Origin: Bromus sterilis
Taxonomy: Eukaryota > Streptophyta > Magnoliopsida > Poales > Poaceae
Length of the DNA: 64,000 nucleotides
Reading direction: 5' to 3'
Assembly (NCBI GenBank): GCA_950022295.1
Contig: OX465595.1
Coordinates: forward strand, 224,095,770 to 224,159,769
Shown here: positions 33,768 to 45,651 of the stretch, one piece after another
How the letters are laid out: every line of letters starts with the position of its first letter
Numbering within the stretch: position 1 is the stretch's first letter
Program-made: the position numbers and the translations under genes
Notes under the pieces: model-generated
The model's input: only the letters and a program-made list of their open reading frames with translations
What the model was told of the DNA's origin: nothing
Database searches by the model: none

Positions 33768-34604
33768 TCAAGGGTATCCAAGATCAGAATCATAAAAACC
33801 TTCAAATTGGTTTTCAATAAGCTCATTCTTCTTCTTACTAGGAAAGAGATACTTACCTTTTGCCATACCGCGTAAGCGTGTGTGCCTATTACCAATATCA
33901 ATGAAGCCTTTCATAGCATGGAGGAAGTCTCTTCCGAGCACAATGTTACTTTGGTTTGGCTCCATGATGAAGAAGTCCATTGGTGCAGTCCTATGAAGGA
34001 ATGCAACTTGGAATTATTTTACCTTTCCTTTAATCTCTGAAAAATCTCCATTATAATTTTCATGATAAGATGATAATTTATCCATATCTAGCTTCAAAGA
34101 ATCATAAACTATTTTAGGCATAGTAGAGACTGTGGATCCAATATCACAAAGAGCAAGGAAGCCTTGGTTAGAGATGTTAATCCTAACAAAGGGCTCCCAA
34201 TCATCATCTATCTCCAACATTTCTTTCTTCTTGGACTTAAGTTCCTCTACTTTCCCCAAATCTAGAGCATCCAATCTTTTTTCAATAGTGGCAAGTCTAT
34301 CTATGACAGTATCAATACTACGATCATAAACAAATTAACTAGATAGACTATGCAAAATATCAAGAGCCCTATCTTCATCACACTCTAGAAAATCTCCTTC
34401 AGCTATAATGTCAAGAGAGTGTTTACACCACTTAAAAAGACCATGGTAAAAATTGCTAAGCACAATTTTTATAGATATCCATGGCATAATTCTTTTATGT
34501 GCTTCAGAAATTCTGTCCCATGCCTTCTTCATATTTTCTCCATCCCTTTGACGGAAATCGAGAACTTCCGATTCACGCAAAGCACCTAGTCCTAACATGT
34601 TCAT
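33768..34604 (-). pseudogene. Gag-retropepsin remnant of Gypsy element 2
   Basis: One frame with stops at 34335 and 34014. The gag part resembles Athila capsid C-termini (KKAWDRISEAHKR, NFYHGL). The retropepsin part has FLALCDIGSTVSTMP, with D-I-G at the catalytic position, and IVLGRDFLHAMKGFID. Most of gag is missing at the 5' side. It ends at 33768 with no pol behind it. Confidence 0.8.
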
Positions 34605-34754
34605 CTAAACAAGGAGGACTACTAACAGCAAGATAAATATTTTTTTTGTAAATTTTGATAAAAGACACAAAGATAAAAACCGAAAGATAAACTAACAAGA
34701 CTAAAAAACAAAGGTAAAGGGTAGTGTGCAACTCCCCTATCTTAGCACTCGGAG

Positions 34755-34772
34755 TCCCCGGCAACGGCGCCA
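34755..34772 (-). other. Primer-binding site, tRNA-Asp type, Gypsy element 2
   Basis: The minus strand reads TGGCGCCGTTGCCGGGGA, an exact complement of the plant tRNA-Asp 3' end. It lies 10 bp inside the LTR. Confidence 0.93.
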
Positions 34773-34782
34773 GAAATTCGCT

Positions 34783-36400
34783 TGATGGCTTCTCGCCCTT
34801 CGTTGGTTACCCCAAGTGGAAGGTGGAGATGTAGCGCAACAACAAGTTTCCCTCGGTGAAGATACCAAGGTTTGTCTCCAGTAGGACTCCGGAGATGATA
34901 AGTAGGTGTTAGCGGCGCAACTGACGTGGACCTGCACACAGACACAGATAACTTTGTTCCCAACGAAGTTCAGAGAGGTTGTCAATCTCTCCGGTCTTGT
35001 TGTTCGCAAAGGGTAAAACACAAGGGATAATGATAGCAAATAAAAGCAGTAAAGTAAATATAGTGTGGAAATAATAATAAGGATATGGACCGGGATACGT
35101 GATGTTCACTAGTGATGTCTCTCTCCCAAAAGACGATAAAACTGCTATGCGAGGTAAACAAATTACATAAGGGCAATTGACAGGATTATAAACGCACCGC
35201 AATGCTAACTATGCTACAAAAGAAAGGAAGAGGCTCAAAAGCACGGGCAGTACGCCAAAATAAGCAGACCGTAATCCAACTGCATCTACTACTAATCATC
35301 CACCTTGAGATATCTATCCAGAACATCTCGCTGGTATTAAGTTGCGAGCCCCACCCGAAGTGTAAACCCAAAGCAACAGACAACTGCATTAAAAAGAACT
35401 CTGCGTAAAGTAAACAATCCTTGTAACCGCGGTTACAAGCACCGTTGTTTTCCCCCTTGTGGCAACATCACATCCCCTAGACTCATGTTTCTGTCACTCA
35501 AGCATGTCATCGGGGGGCATGAACCCACAATCTAGCACAACGTTCCCTCTTGGAGTCACTACCTACTACTTGGCCAAAGCAATAAACAACAACGGAGAAC
35601 ATGCAAGAATTACTTAGGAACAAAAATATAAGAGATAAAAACAAAATATATTACTCTATCACAATCCGAACATAATCTCATAATCCATCAGATCCCATCA
35701 AACTCAGCATAGCAATAGCAGAAATATTACAAAAGTGCCTCGATCATGTAGGGCAGCTCACGAGGTCTAAACAATGAAGATCAAAGAGGGGAGGAGAACA
35801 TCACATAACTACCGATCACGGACCCATGGTCCAAGGAAAACTACTCACGAGACATCCGGGGAGCATCCATGGTGGAGAGCAGACTCCCGGAGGTCAATCC
35901 TCCCTCCGGCAGGGTGCCGGGAAGAGGTCTTCTGGTGCTCCTGATCTCGGAAGCGCGGCGGCGGCGGAACAGAAGCGAGTTTGCAGAATAGGGTTCTTCT
36001 TCTTGAGTTTTCCCGTGACGGAGAATAAATAGGCGAAGGGGGGCAGCCAGAGGTGGACCAGGGGCCACAGGCGCACCCCTGGCGCGGCCAGGGGTGGGGC
36101 CGCGCCGGGTGGCCGCCTGGGCCCCCCTGTCTCCCCTCTGGCCCCTCTCGGGCTCTTCACGAAGCTTCCGTCACACTGATTTTTTATCTGAATTTTCCCG
36201 AATTTTTCTGGCACTTTTTATATGGGGAAAAACTGAAATAGAAAAACAGCAGAAAACAGGAACTGGCACTGGGGTGCACTGAGTTAATAGGTTAGTCCAA
36301 ATATGATAAAAAATGTATGAAAGTGTATCTAGATCATAGCAATATCACACAAAACATGCATGGAGCAAGAAGAAATTATAGATACGTTTTGGACGTATCA
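34783..36400 (-). repeat. 5' LTR of Gypsy element 2
   Basis: 1618 bp, TGATACGTCC...CCATCA on the minus strand. A TATA-like CCTATTTATTCTC lies at 36021-36033. Confidence 0.93.
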
Positions 36401-36405
36401 TCGTG
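36401..36405. repeat. Target-site duplication TCGTG (right) of Gypsy element 2
   Basis: Exact match to 29308-29312. Confidence 0.95.
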
Positions 36406-36861
36406 CGATTGATGTGCAGACAAACAGTGGAAAAGATATCCTGTTGCACCAGGATGTGGAACCGAGGATCCATGGCATTGTTGGCCAGGTCAAACTGATT
36501 CGTCCCACTGCGAAGCGCATGGTAGTGCCTGGACTCCATGCAAAGTAGTCACAGGGAGCACTGTTGCGCCGGTTAGGAGGCGCCACAGAGATGGCCAAGC
36601 CCTGAAGCGGCTCCCACCGCGCTGGAGGAAGGCGACGAGGAGCAGGGGAGGTCTCTTTCTGAAGGTTTGGTAGTGTCTTATTGCGAGTGCCGGGCTTGAG
36701 GCATGGAGAGAAAAGTTCTTCATTTTCAAAGTCTTCCTCATAATCATCATCAAGTCCTTGGAACTCCACATTGCTGCCGCCCGCCCGGTCACCGCCGCCA
36801 CGAAGGCGACGACGAGGACGAATATCATCCTGAGAGTCGTCAGAGCCCTGGCGGCGAGAGT

Positions 36862-37097
36862 CTATGCAAAGGGGGCATCATAGTGAGGCCACATGGGATA
36901 GCACGGGCAAGAAGGCCCAACATGTATGGGAGACATAGTAGACCACACCCGGACGACCGGAAGCAAACCCGGAAGGCCGAAAACAGTGGATATGAAAAAT
37001 CCATGGGCAATCCACAATGAGTCAACCAAACTGGAGGGAAAAAAATGGAATGGAGACCACAACAACCGAGTCCAAATAGAATGGGGAGAGAACTCAC
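36862..37097 (-). other. Predicted intron in the Copia third ORF
   Basis: Donor GTGAGT at 37097-37092; acceptor TGCATAG ending at 36862. Removal joins the 25-nt first exon in frame to the long acidic reading frame. Confidence 0.5.
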
Positions 37098-37354
37098 CAC
37101 TACGGGACCCCTTCGGAGGCATGGCGGCCAGATCAGAGATGCAATCCCTCCTCCAAGAAGGATCCTGCCCCAAATCAAAAATGCGTTGGATCAAATAAGA
37201 GATCGGGAGGAGGAGAGGTGCTAGATCCAAAGGGAGACTCACTGGAGGGATAAACCAGACGGGGAGCGCCCAAGGTAGGGCAGCGCAGGGAGACAGCCGA
37301 ACCCTAGGTGAGTGGGGGAAAAAGAACTGCCAGGTCGTGGGGGCGCGTCCCATG

Positions 37355-37560
37355 AGATTTTATAGGGTAGGCAGGCCTGACGACCGGGCCACAAGTCGGA
37401 CGGTCCGGGACGAGCCCGTACGGTCCGGACTGGAAGCCGGACGACCGACTTGGCGTTTTAGAGGGTCATCGGTACGACTAAGGGTCGGACGACCGGACCA
37501 GCGGCCAGATCGTCCGGGGTGGACCCGGACCATCCGGGGCACAACTCGGACCGTCCGGCA
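37355..37560 (-). promoter_or_regulatory. Internal promoter-like region before the Copia third ORF
   Basis: A cluster of CGGAC-GTCCG-type palindromes (about 37395-37560) lies directly upstream (minus strand) of CCTATAAAATC (37355-37365). It is about 230 bp before the ATG at 37122. The same palindrome-then-TATA layout is found in the LTR of this element (27000-27440). Confidence 0.55.
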
Positions 37561-38001
37561 GGTGATCAGGGGTTTTCCTAAGGGGTCTCCAGGGACGAAC
37601 GACTGGAATATGTGTGTGATCTAGCTGTATCGCAGATATATATTTATATATGAAAATATGTGTGCATGACAAGCGTGAGCATGAACACCCAAATAGAAAG
37701 ATCAGTAAAGAACCATTTGACAGAAGTAATCTATGATGGGGTAGGCGGTGGCGGTGGCCACCATGTATGAGTGTAGGTGATGTTGACACCACGAAGATGT
37801 ACCTTGGGTCCAGCAGTCACAACTCCATTTTTAGACGCTACACATGGTCTCACCGAAGTGAGCACGCGGATTGTTGATGTGTGGGTCACTTTATGCATCG
37901 TGTAGCAAGCAGAGAACTCATGAATTGAGTTTCTCCCCCTGCATACATGCCTACATATAGACAAGTTATTGGCTATGTGCATGAATGAGAGCAAGATACC
38001 C

Positions 38002-40765
38002 CTAGGCTGAGAAGCTATAACTTTCCAAGATACCAAGTTCACCCCTTAGTTGGCAAAACCTTGCTTCATCCAATGGCTTGGTGAAGATATCCACAAGTTG
38101 CTTGTCGGTGCCCACATGTGCAAGAACAATATCACCCTTTTGAATATGATGCCGTATGAAGTGATGACGGATGTCAATATGCTTGGTGCGAGGATGTTGA
38201 CAAGGGTTGTTGGCAATCTTGATAGCACTTTCATTGTCACATAAGATGGGTACCTTCTGATAAGTGAGGCCATAATCCTTCAAAGTTTGCCTCATCCACA
38301 AGATTTGAGTGGCACAACTTGCCGCGGCCACATACTCGGCTTCGGCGGTGGAGAGGGAGACACAATTTTTCTTCTTGGAGTGCCAACTTACCAATGAGCG
38401 CCCAAGAAATTGGCATGAACCGGATGTTGAATTCCGATCCACCTTGTCTCCGGCCCAATCCGCATCGGTGTACCCCAAGAGATAACACTTGGCTTCCTTG
38501 GGTACCAAAGGCCCCACAAAGGAGTATGAACAAGGTATCTAAGAATGCGCTTAACCGCCAAATGATGAATCTCCATTGGAGAGGCTTGATATCTTGCACA
38601 CATTCCTACGCTAAGCATAATATCCGGTCTAGATGCACAAAGGTAAAGCAATGACCCAATCATAGAACGATAAAGAGTAGCATCAAACGGAATACCGAAA
38701 AGGTCTTGACCTAGATATCCCTTGGTTGGCATGGGTGTCTTGCATGGCTTGGAATCCTTCATACCAAACTTCACGAGCATGTCTTGAATGTACTTTGTTT
38801 GGGAGATGAAGGTTCCTTCGGCAAATTGCTCGATTTGAAATCCAAGGAAGTACTTCAAGCTCCCCATCATGGACATCTCAAAGTTCTTGGTCATAGTTTC
38901 CGAGAACCACTTGCACAAAGATGGGTTAGGGGAACCAAATATTATGTCATCTATATAGATTTGGCATATGAGAAATTCACCATTGGTTCTCTTGGTAAAA
39001 AGAGTGGCATCAGTGACACCCCTCACAAATCCTTCCTCGAGTAAAAACTTCCTAAGATGGTCATACCAAGGCCTAGGGCTTGCTTAAGACCATATAAAGC
39101 CTTATGAATTTTGTACACGTGGTCCTTGTGATAAGGGTCACAAAAGCCGGGTGGTTGTTCTACATATACATCCTCTTGTAGTGGACCATTAAGGAAAGCA
39201 CTTTTTACATCCATTTGAAATAATGGGAATCCATTGAATGCGACATAAGCAAGAAACATGCGTATAGGTTCAAGACGGGAAATGGGAGCAAAGGTCACAT
39301 CAAAATCCAAGCCTTCAACTTGGGAGTACCCTTGAGCCACTAGCCTTGCCTTGTTTCGAATGATATTACCATATTCATCTTGCTAGTTTTGGAAGATCCA
39401 CTTGGTTCCAATGATGTTATGATCTTGACTGGAAGGCCTCTCCACGAGAGACCATACTTCATTCTAGGTGAAACTAGTGAGCTCATCTTGCATTGCAATG
39501 AGCCAATCCACATCCTCAAGTGCTTGTTCAACCCTAAGTGGTTCAATGCAAGACAAAAACGAGAAGTGAGAGCAAAAGTTCATAAGTTGACGATGAGTAA
39601 CTATACCTTGCCCCAATCCCGCGATGATCTTGTCAACATCAACACGTCTATCCACCAATGGCATGATGGAAGTTGGAGTTTCAATAGGCTCCACCCATTC
39701 GGGCTCATGAACAACATTTGGTTCATCATCAAGGGAGGAGCCATCTTCAATTTCATCATTTTCTCCAAAACAAATGCGGTCAAGCCGATCTCGTGGATCA
39801 ACCGCATCATCAACATGTGGTTGAGAAACCACATCGGATTGTGGAGGGTCTTGTTCTTGTTCTTGGATGATGGGATCCTCATGAGCAATCGGATCTTTAG
39901 TGGTAGGAAGAGGTGCAATGGGCACAAGATCTCTAATGCCCATAGCCAAGATGTCTTGAGACAAATCTTCATTATTGCCTACATCACTTAGATCAACTTG
40001 CTCCCCATGGGAGCCATTAAATTCATCAAACTCCATGTCACAAGTTTCCATAACACATCCGGTGGATTTGTTGTAGACCCTATAGGTGTGAGAGTTTGAC
40101 GCATACCCAACAAATATACCCTCAATTGTTTTGGATTGAAACTTAGCTAACCGGTCTTTCTTATTGAGAAAGAAACACTTACAACCGAATACTCGGAAGT
40201 ATTTGACGTTTGGCTTGTGACTGGTTAGAAGCTCATAGGGGGTCTTCATCAAGATCTTGCGAAGGAAGAGCCGGTTTGATGTATGACATGCGGTGTTGAT
40301 GGCTTCGGCCCAAAAACTATATGGCGACTTGTACTCATCCAACATGGTCCGGGCCATATCCACAAGAGTGCGGTTCTTCCTCTCGGCTACACCATTTTGT
40401 TGAGGGGTGTAAGGTGAGGAATATTGATTTCAATCCCCTCATCACTCAAGAATTATTCTAAAGTGTAGTTCTTGAATTCGGAACCATTGTCCCTTCGTAT
40501 TGCCAAGATAGCCATGTTGTATTTCCTTTGGGCTTGTTTGGTAAAATCAATGAAGGGGGCCTTCGTCTCATCCTTGGACTTGAGAAAGAACACCCATGTG
40601 TATCTTTAATAATCATCAACAATGACAAGACATATTTTTTCCCACCAAGACAATCCCATGATGGAGGCCCAAAGAGATCCACATGAAGGAGCTCCAAAGG
40701 CCTTGACGTTGACACGATATTCTTGGGGGAATGCTTTGCTTGATGTTGCTTCCCGGCTATGCATG
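38002..40765 (-). pseudogene. Copia pol, integrase (C-terminal part) to RNase H, degenerate
   Basis: In order on the minus strand: the integrase start with the CxxGKQ-type region and TSRPLELLHVDLFGP (about 40760-40660); the integrase C-terminal region with SPYSFWAEAINTACHTSNR (about 40330-40260) and the FGCKCF motif; RT with FAPISRLEPIR, FQMDVKSAFLNG and the YIDDIIFG catalytic box (about 39270-38930); RNase H with YTDADWAGD and LSTAEAEYVAAAS, then QLVDIFTKPLD near the end at 38002. Frameshifts and stops lie near 40450, 39460-39340, 39050 and 38500. The integrase is cut at 40765 by Gypsy element 3. Domain order (integrase before RT) is diagnostic for Copia. Confidence 0.9.
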
Positions 40766-42405
40766 TGATGGCTTCTCGCCCCTCGTTGGTTACCCCAAGT
40801 GGAAGGTTTGAGATGTAGCGCAGCAGCAAGTTTCCCTCGGTGAAGATACCAAGGTTATCAAACCAGTAGGACTCAGGAGATACAAGTAGGTGACAATGTC
40901 GCCAGAAATTGCTTCCTGACTAGGGTGTTGTCGTGGACCTGCACACAACAACAAATAACTTTGCTCCCAACGAGTACAGATGAGTTGTCAGTTCCTCTGG
41001 CCTTGTAGTTTACAAAGGATCAACGCAAGAGATAAAAGGTGCAAAGGAAAGTAAAAGCTGAAAGTAAATTGAGGGTGTGAATAATAATGTGAAGATGGAC
41101 CGGGGTCCCGTGATTTTCACTAGTGATGTCTCTCTCCCAAAAGACGATAAAAGTGCTAGCGAGGTAAACAAATCACAGTTGGGCAATTGACAGGATTATG
41201 AAGGCACCGCAATGCTAACTATGCTGCAAAGAAAGGAAGGGCTCAAAAGCAATGGGCAGTACACCAAGGTAAGTAGACCGAAATCCATCTGCATCTACTA
41301 CGAATCATCCACCTTGAGATATCTATCCAGAACATCTCGCTGGTATTAAGTTGCGAATCCCACCCAAAGTGTAAACTCAAAGCAACAGACAACTGCATTA
41401 AAAGAACTTTGCGTAAAGTAAACAATCCATGCACCCGCAGGTACAAGCACCGTTGTTTTATCCCTGGTGGCAACAACACATCCCCTAGTCTCATGTTTCT
41501 GTCACTCAAGCTAGACATCAGGGGGCTGAACCCACAATCGAGCATAACACTCTCTCTTGGAGTTGCAAATAAAATACTTGGCCAAAGCAAATACCGCAAC
41601 GGAGAACATGCAAGAATTTACTCAAGAACAAAATACAAAAGAGAAGAACCAAATATATTACTCATCACAATCTTAACATAGTCTCATAATCCATCAGATC
41701 CCAACAAACTCAGCATAGCAACAACAGAAATTACATAGATGCCTCGATCATGTGAGGCAGCTCACGAGGACTCGAAAGTGGAAGCACAAAGGGGGAAGAG
41801 ATTCATCACATAGCTACTGGTCACAGACCTATGGTCCAAGGGGGACTACTCACGGCACATCCGGGAGGCGTCCATGGCTATGGATGGTCTCCCGGAGGGG
41901 GTTCCTCCTTTCGGAAGGGTGCCGGGGCAGCTTCTCCAGGAAGCCCCGATCTTGAAACGGCGGCGGCGGCGGTACAAAGGGGATTTCACGAGAAAGAGAT
42001 CGATATTAGGGGTTTCCACCTCGAGGGGTAAATATAGGCGAAGGGGGCATCGAGGGGACCCACGAGGCAGTCAGGAGGGTCCCTTGCGCGACCCAGGGTG
42101 GGGCTGCGCCACCTGCCCTCCTGGCTGCCTGGTGGTGGCCCCCCTTCCCTCTCTTGGTGATTCCGGAAGCTTCCGTTGCGCATATTTTTTATATATTTTT
42201 CCTGGAATTTTTGGAGCACTTTTAATGGCCGGAAAACCTGAAATACAAAAACAACAGAAAACAGAAACTGGCAACTGGGTGCAGTGAGTTAATAGGTTAG
42301 TCCAAATAGGTTCAAAAGTGTATGAAAGTTCAAGAAAAACATGGCAATGTCACACAAAACATGCATGGAGCAAGCAGAAATTATAGATACGTTTGGGACG
42401 TATCA
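40766..42405 (-). repeat. 3' LTR of Gypsy element 3
   Basis: 1640 bp, TGATACGTCC...CCATCA on the minus strand. It aligns with 54319-55127 and, more distantly, with the LTRs of element 2. A TATA-like CCTATATTTACC lies at 42027-42038. Confidence 0.92.
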
Positions 42406-42420
42406 ACATCCCCAAGCTTA
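42406..42420 (-). other. Polypurine tract of Gypsy element 3
   Basis: The minus strand reads TAAGCTTGGGGATGT, the same as in element 2. Confidence 0.9.
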
Positions 42421-45310
42421 ATTCCTGCTCGTCCTCGAGTAGGTAAATGATAACAAGCATAATTTCTGTGGTGACATGCCACACAACCAAATAAGGACCT
42501 TTAAGTAAATCAATCAAAGCATGCAATTCAATTCAAGTCTTAACAAGCAAGAGTCTATATTAGCATTGACACAAGCAACAAAAGAACAAAAGGTGCAAGA
42601 GCTCTTGCTGTCCGTGACTTGAATGTCTACAAATGGTGTTTGCGTGCAAGCAAGGGACTGGGAAGAAAGAGAAAAAAGGTTGTTGAGAACAACTATCTAC
42701 AAAAGTTTCACACTTGGTCTCCTTTGGATTCTTATCTGGACTCGTCCCCAGACCACTAGCCAGGTACAAGTCAAACTGATCCACTCCCTTTCGACATTTT
42801 GAGCACTCATGCAATGGATGAGCGTGAGCAAGAAAGTTGACACCTAAAAGGCGAAACAGAAAGAAGGTGGAGGAGGAAGACAAAAAGGTGTGAAAGGCTC
42901 ACATCAATGAGGACAATCATAGGCGAGAGAAGGCCATATGATAGATATGATGTGAGGAGTAGGGATTGCCATACAACAGATGCACATGTGAGCTAAAAGC
43001 TCTCCAAGGGAACTAGTGGGGGTGCATCTAACTTGCTTGCTCAAGAAGACCTAGAGCTCGTTTGAGGAGGATTATCATTGGAATATACAAGACAAGTTCT
43101 ATAGTGTGAAGGGTCCCCACATAGCTATATGCATGATGATGATCTCTATGGAGTACAAGGGATAGAAGATGAAGTACTAGTGTGTATCTCTCAAAAGGAA
43201 TAGTAGTATGCCCCCTTCTCTCTTTTTAATTTTTTTCTTCTCTTTTTCTCTTTTTATTTTATTTTTTGGTCGCCTCAATGGCTCTTTCTATTTAACTCTC
43301 ATTTGTCCTCTTTGGGATCTTTTGATTTTGTCCTCTTTGGGATCTTTTCCTCACTTTAGGGGCAATACTCTATATTTTACAAGAATATAGGAGATCTTTC
43401 ACACTTTACAAAGGTACTCACATAAATAAAATGTAACTATCATGATGCAAATGTATGCCTCTGCCAGGGTAGCAGGATATGCAATGATCTAGCGCGTCAT
43501 GTAGCAATGATTAGGGCAAGGCCCAACTAGCATGCGGCTCATCAATCAAGCAAGTAGCATGTATGACATGAAGATCAAGTCATGAGAAGGTGGATGTTGC
43601 ATGGCAATGTATCTCGGAAAGGCTATGGAAATGCCTTGTAGGTAGGTATGGTGGCTGTTTTGAGGAAAGATATAAGGAGGCTTATGATGACAGAGCGTAT
43701 CATGCCAAGGGTTTGGATGCACCAGCGAAGTATGCGCCAACTCTCGAGGTGAGAAAGGGCAATGCACGGTACCGAAGAGGCTAGAAAAAGTATAGGTGGG
43801 TGGAAGTGTCAACTTTCGAATACTCACATTAGTCCGAAGAACTCATGCACTTATTATCGGTAACTCTCAATCTAATCAGGAGGTTCACAAAGAGACAGGT
43901 ACCCCGAGGAGGAGTGTATGGGGGTATGGTTATCCTTGCGCATCCTCGACTCATGGTACGTGAGTGTACTCTAATATTCGAACCCTCCAGAGGTTAGTGA
44001 TCCATCTAGTAGCTAGAGTTCTCAATAGGGTTTTTTTTGGTTTTCGAAAAACACACGGATTTCCCAAAATACGACATCTATCACTAATAGGCAAGAGCTC
44101 TTGACACCATAAGTTCAAACATTACTCTAGTCAATACCTCAAAACTATTGCAAGTTAGTACTACAAAGAGAACAACAACTTTAACTACCTACTTTCAGTC
44201 AAGACACAGAACTCAGTGCAACAGGAAAACTCTCTAACAAGATAAAACATGCAACCTATAGAAAGTTCAACCTAAGACAAAAGAAAAGCTCTAGAAAAAC
44301 TAAAGCACTACAACTAAACAGAACAGCGGCTAAGAAAAGAAAAAGAACAGCTCACAGCTAAAAGAATAAGCATGCAAATCGTATGAGGAGTTCTAGTTCA
44401 AGCGGAGCGTGAATCTCTCCCACACAAAAGAGTAAGTTGGGGTCTAACTTGTTACTACAGCAAAGAAAGCAAAACAAACCTAGAAAAGTAAAGAGCGAGA
44501 CGCTCCAAGCAAAGCACATAACGCATGAAGTGATAAAAATATAGTGCAACGAGGGACAAACTGATGATTATTGATGAAGAAGGGGATGCATCGGGGGCAT
44601 CCCCAATCTTAGATGCTTGAGTCTTCTTGAATATTTATTGGGGGTGCACATGGGCATCCCCAAGCTTGAGAGTTTGACACTCCTGAATCTTCTTTCATCA
44701 TCCTCCATCGCACACTTGAAAACTCCCTTCATACATAACTCATTGTAGGCTGATTAGAGAGGTTAGTAACCTAATAAAATAATTTTCCTCTACTGCAAAT
44801 AAAGATTTCCAGGAAGAGCTACTGTTTCTCTTGCCTGCGCAAAAAAGTTTGCAAAGAAAAAGAAAGCTTAAGGATTGCAAAACTGCGAAAAGAAAAACCA
44901 GGGCAGAAGCTGAGAAAAATAGAACAACAGAGAAAGGATAATTTTTTCGAGGTACTTCTTCAACTCAACTAAAAAAACTTTGAACAGACGCCTGAAAGGT
45001 TATTGTATGGAGCATGCTGTCAAAAAAATTCAGATGAAAAAGATGATCTGGTGATTTATTGAGAATTTTTCCGTCAAGCAGACAGAATCTGTTTCTGGAC
45101 AGCAAGCACCAACTTTTGACCTTTCTTGCAATCTGAGGCTAAACTTGGCACAAAACTTGAAAAGTAGAGATACCATGATGTTGCTATAGTAGTAACAGTA
45201 ATCAAGACCACTAAGAACAGAACAAAATCAAAAAGAAAAACCTAAATTCGTTGCGGACTGCCTCCCGAAAGCGCTTCTTTAGAGCCATTAGCTAGGCTTA
45301 AAGCAGAAGA
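42421..45310 (-). other. Non-coding interior of Gypsy element 3
   Basis: It is homologous to 30945-33767. It has a long pyrimidine run (about 43211-43268, + strand) and PPT-like hairpins (44582-44668). No domain-bearing frame. Confidence 0.7.
44582..44668 (-). repeat. Two PPT-like hairpins, element 3
   Basis: Positions 44582-44612 and about 44640-44668 correspond to those at 33043-33127. CATCCCCAAGCTTG is kept in the second; the first has one substitution in the AAGCTT. Confidence 0.75.
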
Positions 45311-45646
45311 TCAAGTCTTTTCAAGAGAATAACTAGCCCGTGTGACGGACTCAAAAGGTAACTTAATCTTTTTCCTAGGGAAATGTTCCATCCCTTTCTT
45401 GAGAGGGAATTGGAATTTGATAGTTCCCTCTTTCATGTCAATGATAGCACCAACTGTGCGAAGAAAAGTACGTCCCAAAATAATTGGACAAGAGGGCTCA
45501 CACTCAATGTCCATAATAGTGAAATCAACGGGAACATAATTGTCATTGACAATGATAAGAACATCGTCGATCTTCCCCAAAGGTTTATTTACGGAAGAAT
45601 CAACAAGACGAACACCAAAAGAACAATGATCAAAAGGTTTCAATTC

Positions 45647-45651
45647 AAGCA
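45647..45651. repeat. Target-site duplication AAGCA (left)
   Basis: Matches 52390-52394; removal restores the gag-protease frame. Confidence 0.95.

Larger units (their letters stand above)
29313..36400 (-). mobile_element. Athila-like Gypsy element 2, non-autonomous (gag-protease remnant only)
   Basis: This is complete, with TSD TCGTG. It has a 5' LTR 34783-36400 (1618 bp), a tRNA-Asp PBS 34755-34772, a short gag-protease frame (34604-33768), about 2.8 kb of non-coding sequence, a PPT (30930-30944) and a 3' LTR 29313-30929 (1617 bp). The interior is only 3853 bp, with no RT, RNase H or integrase. It must have been mobilised by proteins of a related element. It is close in LTR and interior to element 3 (40766-55127). 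The two LTRs differ by about seven bases in the first 145, so this is not a very recent insertion. Confidence 0.93.
28218..37122 (-). pseudogene. Third ORF of the Copia element (env position), with a predicted intron and a nested Gypsy insertion
   Basis: The ATG at 37122 begins MPPKGSRSG; exon 1 is 25 nt (37122-37098). A consensus donor GTGAGT follows, and an acceptor TTTGCATAG ends at 36862, giving a 236-bp intron. The joined reading frame then stays open through an acidic region (FQGLDDDYEEDFENEEL). After a frameshift near 36540 it continues in a globular-looking part that crosses the Gypsy insertion (29313-36400), includes ITYDQWCAALGMP, and ends with an acidic tail at 28218. Further frameshifts or stops lie near 28860 and 28720. 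I do not recognise the family and see no signal peptide or membrane anchor, so envelope function is not supported. A promoter-like region precedes it. Two TSD copies (TCGTG) mark the insertion. Confidence 0.6.
26297..40765 (-). mobile_element. Copia retrotransposon of probable SIRE lineage, 3' two-thirds
   Basis: Minus strand order: integrase C-terminal part, RT and RNase H (40765-38002), an internal promoter-like region (37355-37560), a third ORF (37122 to 28218), a PPT (27818-27836) and the 3' LTR (26297-27817). A third ORF after pol and an AAAAAGGGGGAGAT-type PPT are known for SIRE-lineage (Sirevirus) Copia elements. The gag, protease and 5' LTR should lie to the right of the Gypsy insertion at 40766, but they are not in the window, so that side has been rearranged or deleted. 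It is interrupted at 29313-36400 by a Gypsy element. It interrupts the B3-like frame of element B. Confidence 0.85.

Noticed and set aside
37731..38042. Open frame just after the Copia RNase H
   Set aside because: No recognised domain and low similarity to coding sequence; it lies in the spacer between pol and the internal promoter.
40458..40829. A 123-codon open frame starting in an LTR
   Set aside because: Its first 22 codons are LTR sequence of Gypsy element 3; only the part below 40766 is Copia integrase.
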